Below, piece by piece: positions 15,016-24,309 of a stretch of 44,256 bases of DNA. A program made the translations under genes and the position numbers. The stretch's first letter is position 1. Each line of letters starts with the position of its first letter. The notes beneath the pieces are model-generated. The model saw only the letters and a list, made by a program, of their open reading frames with translations. It had not been told where the DNA came from and searched no databases. The stretch is taken from positions 1-44,256 of the forward strand of contig JALSQX010000046.1 in NCBI GenBank assembly GCA_026985075.1, in the 5' to 3' direction. Source of the DNA: Blastocatellia bacterium (GTDB lineage: Bacteria; Acidobacteriota; Blastocatellia; HR10; J050).

Positions 15016-17925
15016 ATGAAAACATATCGAAGAACTCTCACCCCCATCGTACTTTTCATCCTCATGACCACCGGTTTTGGCCTCGGACAACCGGGCCGAC
15101 CGGAAAAACGGCCATTCAAGCTGGATCGACTGACCGAGCTCAGCGGGACGGGTGACCAGGGGCGACCGATGGAGGCGCGCCTTGGGCCAGTCCAATTCCT
15201 CCGCCGACTGACGCCCCGGATCAATGGGCTCACCGTCGAACAGCGAACGACGCTGGACGAGTTGAAGCAACTCAGTCCCGACATGCGCCTGGCGCTGGAT
15301 GATCGTTCGGGCACGCCATTCTTCATGATGGGTCGCTGGAAGGAGACTCCACGGACCACCTCCAGCCATTTCCCCTTGACCGCCACCGCCGCCGCTCAAC
15401 TCGCTTCCGGTTCGTCGGTCCACCTGGCCATCGCCGAACGCTTCCTCGACCGGTACAAAGAGTTGCTGAGATTGGATGACCCCGTCCAGGAATTGCGACT
15501 GAAAGGTTATCGCGTGGATGAGTTGGGATTGAAGCACCTCAAGTTCGAGCAAATCTATCGAGGCGTCCCCGTATGGGCGAGCGAACTGATCGTTCATCTG
15601 GACGCCCACGATGCCGTCTACGCGCTCAATGGCCGTTTCGAACCGACGCCTCGACAGATCACCAGCGTTGAGGCTGAGGTCACGGCCGATCGCGCCATTG
15701 ACATGGCGGTCGGCGATCTCTCTTCCCGAACGCCCATTCTCTCGCTTCCTGCGCCCCTGGCGCAGCCACTCCGGTATCACGGTCCGACGGCGAAGAAGGT
15801 GATCTTTCCCATGCGCCGCACGGGCGAGCCACGACTGGCCTGGATGGTGAATATCCGACCGAATCTCATCGAGAACTGGTATTATTTCATCGACGCGCGG
15901 TCGGGCGAACTCTTATTCAAATATAATGCCACGCCCGCCCAAGGGAGACCAGCGACCGGGCGAGGGACCGATTTGAACGGTCAGCAACGCGAGTTGAACG
16001 TCTACCAGCTCAATGGGACGTTCTTCATGATCGATGTGACGCGCCCCATTTTTGATGCTCAACGCTCCCAACTCCCCGATGATCCCGTGGGCGCGTTGTG
16101 GACCATTGATGCTCGAGGTCACGATCTGGAGCGCGGCACGCAACTGTTCCAGGTGACCTCCCCCGATGGCACCTTCGCTGATCCTTCCTCCGTCTCCGCT
16201 CATTTCAATGTGGCCGTCGTCTTCGAGTACTACTTCAATACGCACGGTCGACGGGGCATCGACGATCAGGGGAGTAGCATCATCTCGGTCATTCATGTGA
16301 CGGACGACAACCAACCGATGGACAATGCGTTCTGGAACGGAGCGGCGATGGCCTACGGCGATGGAAATGTCGCCTTCAAACCGCTGGCCGGAGGTCTGGA
16401 CGTTGCCGCCCACGAGATGACCCATGGGGTGACGCAGTATACGGCGAACCTCGTCTATCTCAGTCAGCCGGGCGCGTTGAATGAATCCATGTCCGACGTC
16501 TTCGCCGTGATGGTCGATCGCGACGATCTCAAAATTGGCGAAGATGTCGTCAAACGCGATTTCTTCCCCACCGGAGCGATGCGCGATCTGGAGAACCCCA
16601 ATCAGGGATTGCGGCGGGGTGATCCCGGCTGGCAGCCGGCACATATGAACGAATTCGTCAATCTCCCCGAAACGCCCGAGGGTGATAATGGTGGGGTCCA
16701 CGTCAACAGTGGTATCCCCAATCGCGCCGCCGCGCTCATCATCAAGGCCATCGGGCGGGAGAAGACCGAGCGGATCTACTATCGGGCGTTGACCACCTAT
16801 CTCACCTCCAGAGCTCAGTTCTCCGATGCCCGCATCGCCATCGCTCAAGCGGCGCGCGATCTGTTCGGCGACCAGAGTGCTGAAGTCGATGCCGTCAATC
16901 AGGCGTTCGATGCCGTGGGCATCACCGATGAGGCGACGCCGCCCCCACCGCCACCGCCCACGGCGACGGGGAGGGATTTCATCGCCTATGTGCGGCCCGA
17001 CTACACCATCGGGCTCATCACGCCGGATGGCTCAATGAACATCGCTACTGGCTCGTCTCAGGTCCGACACGACCCGAGTGGAGCCGACATTGCCAAGCTC
17101 TCGGTTCCTCGCGATGGAAAAACCATCTGGTTCACGGCCATCGATGGACAGGTTCACTTCATCGATATCTCCAATCTGAATAGCATGATGGAATTCTTCA
17201 TCCAAGGCGGTATCCGACAACAAGGCGATATCATGAACTTCACCGTCCATCCGGAGACGACGTTCTCGGCGGCGACCCAGTCCATTTCTGGAGCCCTGGC
17301 CATTACCATTGGGTCGTTCGATCAACCAGATCCCAATATGTACTTCGTCGATCTGCCTCCCACTCAGGTTATTCAGGTCCCCTTGCGCATCCCAACCACC
17401 GGACAGGGCGTCGAGAGTAACACCATCGCTTTCACCGACGTCATCGATTGGTTCGCCGACGGTTCGACCATCATCTACGATGCGTTCAATGTCGTCCAAC
17501 AAGCTGGTGGCGGAGCGATCACCTACTGGACATTCAATCTCCTTCGGGTAGACGTGGGCGACAGTCTCCCCGCTCTACCGCCGCAACCGGAAGGCATCTC
17601 GGTGGGTAACCCTCAGTTCGGATCGGTGACCATCACGCTGGTCGCGTACAACGAAGTCGATGACCAAACCGGCGTGATCCGACTCAAGGCCATCGACTAT
17701 AATCAATCGCAGATCTTCACGCTCGTCGATCCCACGCAACACGGCTTCGGGGCCTGGCGGCCCACGTTCTCTCCCGATGACCGCAAGATGGCCTTCGTGG
17801 ACGTGAGAAACCTGAATACGGCACCGCTGCTCGGGCAACTCCTGGTGGCTGATCTCACGACCGGTCAGGTGATGGCGCTTCCGGTCCAAGCGGGCAATCC
17901 CGAATGGTTCGCCAAGTCGAGATGA
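15016..17925 (+). CDS. Secreted M4 (thermolysin-family) metalloprotease with C-terminal beta-propeller-like region
   Basis: About 969 residues. A signal peptide (residues 1-25) is followed by an FTP/PepSY propeptide (about 60-310). The M4 catalytic domain comes next: zinc ligands H466 and H470 with catalytic E467 in HEMTHGV, third ligand E490 in GALNESMSD, and the transition-state histidine H562 in VHVNSGIPNRAA. After a linker with a run of seven prolines (near 641-650), the last 320 residues form repeated beta segments such as PDGSMNIATGSSQVRHDPSGAD and FGAWRPTFSPDDRKMAFVD, resembling a TolB-like propeller. It should self-process and act outside the cell. The ATG at 15016 has GAGGAG 9 bp upstream. 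Confidence 0.93.
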   Translation: MKTYRRTLTPIVLFILMTTGFGLGQPGRPEKRPFKLDRLTELSGTGDQGRPMEARLGPVQFLRRLTPRINGLTVEQRTTLDELKQLSPDMRLALDDRSGTPFFMMGRWKETPRTTSSHFPLTATAAAQLASGSSVHLAIAERFLDRYKELLRLDDPVQELRLKGYRVDELGLKHLKFEQIYRGVPVWASELIVHLDAHDAVYALNGRFEPTPRQITSVEAEVTADRAIDMAVGDLSSRTPILSLPAPLAQPLRYHGPTAKKVIFPMRRTGEPRLAWMVNIRPNLIENWYYFIDARSGELLFKYNATPAQGRPATGRGTDLNGQQRELNVYQLNGTFFMIDVTRPIFDAQRSQLPDDPVGALWTIDARGHDLERGTQLFQVTSPDGTFADPSSVSAHFNVAVVFEYYFNTHGRRGIDDQGSSIISVIHVTDDNQPMDNAFWNGAAMAYGDGNVAFKPLAGGLDVAAHEMTHGVTQYTANLVYLSQPGALNESMSDVFAVMVDRDDLKIGEDVVKRDFFPTGAMRDLENPNQGLRRGDPGWQPAHMNEFVNLPETPEGDNGGVHVNSGIPNRAAALIIKAIGREKTERIYYRALTTYLTSRAQFSDARIAIAQAARDLFGDQSAEVDAVNQAFDAVGITDEATPPPPPPPTATGRDFIAYVRPDYTIGLITPDGSMNIATGSSQVRHDPSGADIAKLSVPRDGKTIWFTAIDGQVHFIDISNLNSMMEFFIQGGIRQQGDIMNFTVHPETTFSAATQSISGALAITIGSFDQPDPNMYFVDLPPTQVIQVPLRIPTTGQGVESNTIAFTDVIDWFADGSTIIYDAFNVVQQAGGGAITYWTFNLLRVDVGDSLPALPPQPEGISVGNPQFGSVTITLVAYNEVDDQTGVIRLKAIDYNQSQIFTLVDPTQHGFGAWRPTFSPDDRKMAFVDVRNLNTAPLLGQLLVADLTTGQVMALPVQAGNPEWFAKSR

Positions 17926-17929
17926 CCGC

Positions 17930-17962
17930 TCAGGGGGCCGCTCGAATCGGGCGGCTCCCTGA
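17930..17962. terminator. Strong hairpin between convergent genes
   Basis: TCAGGGGGCCGC (17930-17941) pairs with GCGGCTCCCTGA (17951-17962): 12 pairs including one G-T, around a 9-base loop. There is no T-run on either side, so it is a bidirectional terminator-like hairpin rather than a classic intrinsic terminator. It lies between the M4 protease stop and the convergent propeptide gene. Confidence 0.5.
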
Positions 17963-17974
17963 CCGAGGGGGCGT

Positions 17975-18841
17975 TCACTCCGGTTTCACCGGTCCCAGAG
18001 GAGACGGCTTTTGCTGAGCGGTGGCATTATACCGGAAGATGATGCGGCCATCTGTGGCATCGACGAAATAATACCAGTGATCTCTCACGTTTGGCCTGAT
18101 GCTCACCTGCCAGGCGAGGTGAGGGCGTCCGGTGTCCCGCTCGTGAAAGATGACCTTCTCTGCACTCGGCCCTCGATACTTCATGGCCTCGTTGACGTGT
18201 GGTGGGATGGGCTGGAACTGAACCGTCCGCTTCAAGTCATCGACGGCAATCTGGATCGCTCGCTCGGCAGGGATGCGCGCCTTCGCCGACCTCAACTGGC
18301 GGGGCGTTGGCTCATAGCGACCGTTGATCGCGTAGATCTCGCCCGCCCGGTTGATGTGAACGATGAGGCTCGATGCCCACACCGGGATGCCCTTGTAGTA
18401 CTGGTCGAATGTGAGATGTTTCATGCCCAGCGAATCGACGGTGTGCTCCCGAAGGATGAATTCCCGTCCGGGATGACGAATTTTGAACAGCCGCTTATAC
18501 CTCTTCAAAAACTGCTCGGCAGCCCCAACATCCCTGATGGCCGCCTCCGAGAGCTCCAACTGGCGAGCGCGACGCCGATTCGCCGCCCCCGGCCGAACGT
18601 TCCGCACCACACCCAATCGACCGCGCAGGAAGGTGGGCGTCCAGTTTCTCTCGTTCCAGCGAATGGTCACGTCACCTCCACTGCTTCGCTTCAGCCTCTC
18701 CAAGGCGACTAACTGTTCGCGAGAGGGACCTGGCAGGTCCTCTCTTCTCTGCGTCCCCACACCACGTCTGGCGGTCAGAGGAGAAAGTAAAAGAATCACG
18801 CTCATCGCCATCGAAGTGAACCAGTATCGCATGGCTTTCAT
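17975..18841 (-). CDS. Stand-alone FTP/PepSY propeptide protein, paralogue of the neighbouring M4 protease pro-region
   Basis: About 288 residues with a signal peptide (WFTSMAMSVILLLSPLTA). The remainder aligns along its length with residues 60-310 of the adjacent M4 protease: shared blocks include KHLTFDQYYKGIPVWAS, YAINGRYEPTPRQ, AIQIAVDDL, KVIFHERDTGRPHLAW and HWYYFVDA. The protein stops at FRYNATAQQ, exactly where the protease continues into its catalytic domain, and no HEXXH remains. M4 propeptides act as foldases and inhibitors in cis, so this one could work in trans on the convergent gene's product; this is inference. It could also be a truncated protease remnant, but the reading frame and signal peptide are intact. 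An upstream start at 18907 is open but adds nothing conserved. Confidence 0.8.
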   Translation of the reverse strand: MKAMRYWFTSMAMSVILLLSPLTARRGVGTQRREDLPGPSREQLVALERLKRSSGGDVTIRWNERNWTPTFLRGRLGVVRNVRPGAANRRRARQLELSEAAIRDVGAAEQFLKRYKRLFKIRHPGREFILREHTVDSLGMKHLTFDQYYKGIPVWASSLIVHINRAGEIYAINGRYEPTPRQLRSAKARIPAERAIQIAVDDLKRTVQFQPIPPHVNEAMKYRGPSAEKVIFHERDTGRPHLAWQVSIRPNVRDHWYYFVDATDGRIIFRYNATAQQKPSPLGPVKPE

Positions 18842-18926
18842 GCTATCCCGCTTGAACGAAGAACACAAGGTGCTCTCTCCACGGTGGAAGATTCCTCCAA
18901 AGTCCACTCCCTAACGATGGACATAT

Positions 18927-19373
18927 TCACGGCATGCTCCATTCGACGAGGACGTCAAGCGGGACGCTCTTCCCGGTCAGCCAGTCGTTGATGCGGCGTC
19001 TGGTCAACGCATGACGCAATTGCCCATCGGGAAGCTGGCGTAACTCGTCGGGCGCGAACCATCGGGTAGTCAGAATCTCCTGTTCGGCGATGGGACCGGG
19101 TTCGCCTATCGGTCGAGCGCGGAAACAAAAATTGACGATATGGCGGCCTACTGACGTTGTATAATCATAGATCGCCTGAAGGCCGATGAGGTCGATCTCG
19201 TATCCGGACTCCTCGCGAGCCTCTCGTCGAGCGCAATCGATGATCGTCTCGCCCGCCTCCAGGTGTCCCGCCGGTTGATTCCACTTGCCGTATACCTCCT
19301 TGGCGGCCTCCTGAACTAATAGCAACTTTCCATCGTGCTCGAGCATGAGTGCACAGGTGATCACCGTCGACAT
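18927..19373 (-). CDS. Nudix hydrolase
   Basis: A 148-residue cytoplasmic Nudix pyrophosphohydrolase. The Nudix box is complete at residues 36-58, running from GHLEAGE through CARREAREESG, with the REXXEE metal ligands intact. WNQPAGHLEAGE and the downstream TTRWFAPDEL resemble the phosphatase/NudJ-like group that acts on nucleoside or thiamine-pyrimidine pyrophosphates; the substrate is not assigned. The ATG at 19373 follows GAGGAG by about 9 bases. The open frame upstream to 19547 is not conserved-looking. Confidence 0.9.
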   Translation of the reverse strand: MSTVITCALMLEHDGKLLLVQEAAKEVYGKWNQPAGHLEAGETIIDCARREAREESGYEIDLIGLQAIYDYTTSVGRHIVNFCFRARPIGEPGPIAEQEILTTRWFAPDELRQLPDGQLRHALTRRRINDWLTGKSVPLDVLVEWSMP

Positions 19374-19599
19374 CGATTCATCTCCTCTGAAATGAAGTGG
19401 TGCAAAAGGCCATGTTATACTCCGTGACTGTCTCCCCGAAAACAGGTAACGAAAGCCGGCAGCTTGCGTTACTTCATTCTCATCCTCGCAATGTGGCCCA
19501 TGAGACCATGGCCGATCCCTTCGAAAATGGGGCGACACAAGCTGCACAGTCTACTCACGGGCCATGGGCGATTGCTCGCCATTCCGGACTCGATGGAAC

Positions 19600-22500
19600 T
19601 CATACACTCTCTCGCTCATCAAATGACTCCCTATCCAGATGAATGATCTGATCGGTGATTTCGGTGAATGCCACATCGTGCGAGATGAGAAAAAGCTGAT
19701 CGTACCACGCCTGGCCCACCTCTTCCTGCCCCACATCGAGACTGCGAAACGCTTGAGCGAGATTGGCTCGTCGCATTTCGTCCAGATTGGATGTCGGCTC
19801 ATCGAAGAAGCCGATCTTCGACCCCGTGATCTTTAACAGGGCCAATCGCAGAGCCACAACAGCATTCATCATCTCGCCGCCGGAGAGTTCCTCGTCGGAT
19901 CGCACGCGCTCGCGCCCGTCTCGAAAATCGACGAGCTCAATGCAATAGTCCGGTCCCCACCGCAACTCTTCATCGCTGGCGGCGATGACCCGATAGATGC
20001 GATCGGCAACATGACCGATCTCTTCACGAAACCGCTCCGAGAGCTGCTCCGAGACCCGGTTGAAGACATGCGTCCGCATATCCTGGATGAACCGATGCGT
20101 CTCTCGGTACCGCCTGATCTCGCGCTCCAGATCGCGAATTTGTTTCCGAATCTCATCCATCTGGGCTTTTTTCTTTTCCAACTCGGACACCATCTCCCCA
20201 ACAGCTTTGAGCTCCGCCCTCAACCGCGCCTGCTGACCGGTCAGCTCCAGAGAACGATCTTTGACCGCGCCATGCTCTCTCTCGTCATAAGCGGCTCGAA
20301 GATCATCTCGCTGTTTTTCCAGCCGCATCAACTCCTGGCGCAACCGGTCTGACTCCCCCGCGATTTTCTTCAACTCTCGCTCTATCGACTCGAACTCCTC
20401 AGCTTGACGCCGATGCTGCTCATAGATCGAATAGCCCTGGCGCGTGCGGGCCTCGATCCGCTCTTGCTCTTCAATGCGACTTGCGACATCGGCGAATGGT
20501 TTGAGCTGTTCGATCAATCGTTCATGCGCTGCTTTCTTCTCATCGAGGCGTTGCTCCAATTTTTGGAGGGCGTCCCGCCTGGCGACCAACTGCTGCATGA
20601 GTTTTCGATTCTTCTCCCCGGCCTTCTTCATCTCCATAGCTCGCCCGCGGACGGCGGAATACTGCTGTCCGAATGCCGTCGCCTCCCGCTCCAACTCAGC
20701 GAGCCGCTCATCGACCACCCGTTTCAACTCGGCGAGCAGTTTCTTCCCTCGTGCGGCGAAGGCGTCGAGAGCCGGCTTCAGCTTCTCGAGGGCCCTGTCC
20801 CCAGGGAACTCTGGACGACCAATGCGTTCGACGACGTCACGGAGTTCTCGACGGTGTGATTCATCCGGGGCGCTCTCCATCCACCGGCGAAGCTCTTCAG
20901 GCCACTCCTCGGTGATGAGACGAATGCTTTCTTTCAACGCCCCGTTCATCTCCTCGATCTTCCGCTCCATCTGACCAAGTCGCTCCTCCAGCTCACGCAA
21001 CGCGGCGAGCTCCTCGCGCGCCAGCCGTATTTGCTCCTCCCGTCGCTTCAACTCATCGAGCTTGGTGGATAATGCGCGTCTCTCTGATTCCAGGGAGGTG
21101 ATCTGGGCCTGGAAGAAATCCGTGGGCCGTAGCTCTTTCTGCTTGAGATTGAGGCACAGCTCCTCGAAGAACGGACAGCGCCCGGCGGCTAATTTCGTCT
21201 GTCCCTCCTGATACTGTTCTCGGCGCGCACGCAGAGAGGCCAGTTTCGCTGTGATGGTATCGATCTCGGCACGAACCTGCTTCTCTTCGGCGATCTCGCG
21301 TTCGAGGCTCGCTCGTCGTTGAAGGCGCGCGCGGAGTTGGTCAACGTCCTTCTTCAGCGACAGAATCTCATCGATCAACGCGCGAGCGCGATCGCCCCGG
21401 ATATGCAAATCATTCAACCCATCGAGCCGCTCAGCAAACCGCTTATAGGCCTCGCGACGGGCTATAGCGTGCTGATGTTTGGTTTCCAGGTCTCTCATGT
21501 GCTCTTCCATCCGGGCGAGTTGTTGTTCCAGGTTCTGCCGCTCCTGGTCCAATTGGCGCGCCTGCTCGGCGAGCGTCGTTTTCTCCGATTCGATCTGTCC
21601 GGTCAACTGTTTGATCTCTCCCTCCAGATCGGTGATATTTTTCCTCAACGCCTCAGCCCGTCTCTGTCGTTCGCGCAATTCTTTCAAGAGCTTTTCCGCT
21701 TGCAGATAGGTGCGGTAGTCTTCGACGTACCGTTGACACAGCTCCCGAGCCTTCTGCGCATCGGCGAGTGCCTCTGCCTTGGCTCGTCTCCGCTGATCGA
21801 GCGCATTCACCGCCCCTTGTTGGCGAGTGATGTCGTTTTCCAGGCGATCCAGCTTGGTCCTGATCTCGTCCAACCCCTTCAGTCGATCGGTGATTCGCCT
21901 TAATTCGGCTGAAACCGCATTCAGTTCCTTTTTCTTCTCGTCCAATTCTCGCCGTCGCCCGGCGAGTTCGGCGATGACCTGATCGTATTCGGCCACCCGC
22001 GTTCGTTTCTCTTCGAGGCGACTCTCGCACTGTGAGATGCGATGTTGTGCTTCGTTTTCCAACGCCCGGCTTTCGGTGAAAGCTTCCCGCCAGGCACTGA
22101 TGCCCAGAATGCGGTCAAATTCGTTCAGACGAGAGCGGCCTTTCTTGACGAACGGCCCGAGAAACTCGTTCTGTAATGGACCGATGACGTTGAGGAAATG
22201 ATGAGCCAGCTTGCCCGCCGGGGCGCGACCACCGGGGAAAAGAATTTTGCGCAACTCGTCTTCCAGTTCCCGAGCACTGGCCGTCTCGATTACCTCCTCA
22301 CGCCCCTCATCGCTCTTCCCGAACAGCCGCCAGACGCTCTGGGCGCCCACGCGTCGTTCGATGACATACCGATTGCCGTCATCAGCTCGAAAGTGAACGC
22401 GCACCTGACCCCATTGAGCGCCCTTGCGCACGAACCGCTCTGCTCGTCCGATGAACGCTTGCGCTTCGACGCCGAACAACGCGTGACCGATGGCCTCGAA

Positions 22501-22617
22501 AACGGTGCTTTTGCCCGCCCCGTTAGGTCCGGAGAGCACGTTAATGCCGGGAGCGAACTCGAACGTTCGCTGTTTATACGGTTTTATGTTTTTGAGTTCG
22601 ACCTTCTCGATCAACAT
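19600..22617 (-). CDS. sbcC: SbcC/Rad50-like SMC-family ATPase
   Basis: A 1005-residue SMC-like ATPase, the structural partner of the SbcD/Mre11 nuclease in double-strand-break and hairpin processing. Walker A GPNGAGKS is at residues 30-37. Two long coiled-coil arms (about 180-470 and 500-840, rich in Glu, Arg, Lys and Leu) flank a hook region. The signature LSGGEMMNAVVALRLAL and Walker B IGFFDEPTSNLDE are near the C-terminus. The hook has C481 and C488 in CPFFEELC, a CX6C spacing where Rad50 normally has CXXC. The gene begins 34 bp after sbcD, in the same operon. Confidence 0.93.
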   Translation of the reverse strand: MLIEKVELKNIKPYKQRTFEFAPGINVLSGPNGAGKSTVFEAIGHALFGVEAQAFIGRAERFVRKGAQWGQVRVHFRADDGNRYVIERRVGAQSVWRLFGKSDEGREEVIETASARELEDELRKILFPGGRAPAGKLAHHFLNVIGPLQNEFLGPFVKKGRSRLNEFDRILGISAWREAFTESRALENEAQHRISQCESRLEEKRTRVAEYDQVIAELAGRRRELDEKKKELNAVSAELRRITDRLKGLDEIRTKLDRLENDITRQQGAVNALDQRRRAKAEALADAQKARELCQRYVEDYRTYLQAEKLLKELRERQRRAEALRKNITDLEGEIKQLTGQIESEKTTLAEQARQLDQERQNLEQQLARMEEHMRDLETKHQHAIARREAYKRFAERLDGLNDLHIRGDRARALIDEILSLKKDVDQLRARLQRRASLEREIAEEKQVRAEIDTITAKLASLRARREQYQEGQTKLAAGRCPFFEELCLNLKQKELRPTDFFQAQITSLESERRALSTKLDELKRREEQIRLAREELAALRELEERLGQMERKIEEMNGALKESIRLITEEWPEELRRWMESAPDESHRRELRDVVERIGRPEFPGDRALEKLKPALDAFAARGKKLLAELKRVVDERLAELEREATAFGQQYSAVRGRAMEMKKAGEKNRKLMQQLVARRDALQKLEQRLDEKKAAHERLIEQLKPFADVASRIEEQERIEARTRQGYSIYEQHRRQAEEFESIERELKKIAGESDRLRQELMRLEKQRDDLRAAYDEREHGAVKDRSLELTGQQARLRAELKAVGEMVSELEKKKAQMDEIRKQIRDLEREIRRYRETHRFIQDMRTHVFNRVSEQLSERFREEIGHVADRIYRVIAASDEELRWGPDYCIELVDFRDGRERVRSDEELSGGEMMNAVVALRLALLKITGSKIGFFDEPTSNLDEMRRANLAQAFRSLDVGQEEVGQAWYDQLFLISHDVAFTEITDQIIHLDRESFDERESV

Positions 22618-22651
22618 ATCACAGGAAATAGCGCCTCATTTCGTCTCCCGC

Positions 22652-23959
22652 TCACTCCTCGTGGAGCGTTCGGTGAATCACGTCCAGCAGCTCTCCGGCG
22701 CCGGTGGAGCCTTCGAGCAGACGCTCTTTGATCTCCATGGCCAATTGCGCGTATCGCTCGGCGCGTTGTTTATAGGCCGACTGAGCTTCCCACAGGGCTT
22801 GGACCACCTGGCGCTCGATCTCGGCGAGATTCCAGTGTTCGCTGTCGCGCGGTCGACCACCGGTCACGAATGATAAGGCGTTCTGGACTTCGACGTGGAG
22901 CGCACCCATGATCCCGGCGACCAGGTGAGCGACGCGCTGGCGCGTCATCTCCGCCGGACGGAAGGCCACCTCCCCGGTGAGTTTGACGCGAACGACCGGC
23001 TTCCGCCGATCCTCGCGACTGCGCTCATCCTTCAGGCGCTGGAAATGCTCTCGGATGCGAGCTTGGGCTTGATCGAGATTCTCGCACCCATCCAGGGCGA
23101 CGCGCTCGTCGAACATGGGCCGCGGCGAGGTCGGTACGAGCGTCACCTGGGGTTTACGGCCGAGCCGCCACTCTACGCGATAAAATCCCTTCGGCGCGTA
23201 CTTCTGTTCGCCGAAGTTGACGCACTCGGGTGAACCGGGATTGAAGGCGAAAGGCTCATCCTTCGGGATCTCATAAGGCTTATGACCGTGCCCCAGCGCC
23301 ACATAGGAGAATCTCTCGCTGAGAGGTAAGGCTTCGTCGATGGTCATATTGCCGATATCCGTGCCACAGTACTGGCGGACGCCGACGTGAAACAACAATA
23401 TGTTCTCTTCCTTTTCCGTCTCAACGGCCTCCAGAATGCGCGGCACATGGCTTCCGGCATAGGCGCCGATGTATCCGACGCCGTAGATATGCACGCCGTT
23501 GATCTCCATATGTCCGCCACGACGCCGCCGTTCATCCCAATCGGGGAATCGATAATTGCCCTTCTCATCGCGCTCCGGGCGAAGCAAGCACAAATACCCC
23601 ATGTCCGAGAGGGCTTCCATCCAGGAGAGGCTCTCCCTCCGATGAATCCAGTCGTGATTACCTTCGATGGCGATGGCCGGGATTCCCGCGCGCTGGAGAG
23701 GTGCTAATGTCTCCACGGTGCGGGCGAACGTGCGAGGCATGACCTGCGCTTGATGAAACAGATCACCAGCAATGAGCACAGCATCGACTCCTTCTTCCAC
23801 CGCGCGATCAACGATCGATGAAAGCGCGCCGAAGAAATCCTCATATCGCTCGGCAGCGCCCGGCGAGTCGCTATATGTTTTGCCGAGATGAATATCCGAA
23901 CAGTGAAGAAAAGTGACATCAGCCATCGTCGTCTCGGTGAACTCATCATTCTGATCCAT
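22652..23959 (-). CDS. sbcD: SbcD/Mre11-like exonuclease subunit
   Basis: About 435 residues of a calcineurin-fold Mn-dependent nuclease. The phosphoesterase motifs appear in order: SDIHLGK, AGDLFHQ, EGNHDW, LLFHVGV and VALGHGHKP. A capping domain and a C-terminal helical tail that binds the SbcC coiled coil follow. With SbcC it would nick and resect blocked DNA ends. The ATG at 23959 follows GGAGG closely; the ATG at 23926 (MADVTFLHCSDIHLG) matches where family members usually begin and is the alternative. The frame is open to 24121 without support. Confidence 0.93.
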   Translation of the reverse strand: MDQNDEFTETTMADVTFLHCSDIHLGKTYSDSPGAAERYEDFFGALSSIVDRAVEEGVDAVLIAGDLFHQAQVMPRTFARTVETLAPLQRAGIPAIAIEGNHDWIHRRESLSWMEALSDMGYLCLLRPERDEKGNYRFPDWDERRRRGGHMEINGVHIYGVGYIGAYAGSHVPRILEAVETEKEENILLFHVGVRQYCGTDIGNMTIDEALPLSERFSYVALGHGHKPYEIPKDEPFAFNPGSPECVNFGEQKYAPKGFYRVEWRLGRKPQVTLVPTSPRPMFDERVALDGCENLDQAQARIREHFQRLKDERSREDRRKPVVRVKLTGEVAFRPAEMTRQRVAHLVAGIMGALHVEVQNALSFVTGGRPRDSEHWNLAEIERQVVQALWEAQSAYKQRAERYAQLAMEIKERLLEGSTGAGELLDVIHRTLHEE

Positions 23960-24248
23960 CTTCCTCCGGGAGTCAATGAGCATAACGCCGAGCGGTGAGA
24001 CCATGAACTGCTCCAATGATGTTCGCTCTTTCGGAATTCGGGAGAATGAGAGAATTGGTCGCATACGCCTCAGGTCATGGCATGGCGTCCCTTCGAGGCG
24101 ACTCCTCGTCATCCGGCGCACCCGGATACCGGGCGTTGGGCGAGAGAAGCGCTCCGGTCTCTCGCTGAGAAGTCGCGGAGATAGGGTTCGTCATGTCCGG
24201 CCCTTCCTGACGCATTCGTCATTGGCACTGGCGCTTCCCGCCCCGCCC

Positions 24249-24277
24249 TTGACAGGATGGGGATGATGGGCTTAAAA
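24249..24277 (+). promoter_or_regulatory. Promoter of the glycosyltransferase operon
   Basis: TTGACA (24249-24254), a 17-bp spacer, and TTAAAA (24272-24277), giving a start near 24284, about 26 bases before the ATG. It is the only feature seen in the 350-bp gap between sbcD and this gene. Confidence 0.55.
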
Positions 24278-24309
24278 GTAGCCGAGAAGCGATCACTGAA
24301 CGATGAATC

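Noticed and set aside
14905-15780. A 291-codon minus-strand frame
   Set aside because: Antisense to the M4 protease signal peptide and propeptide; no motif.
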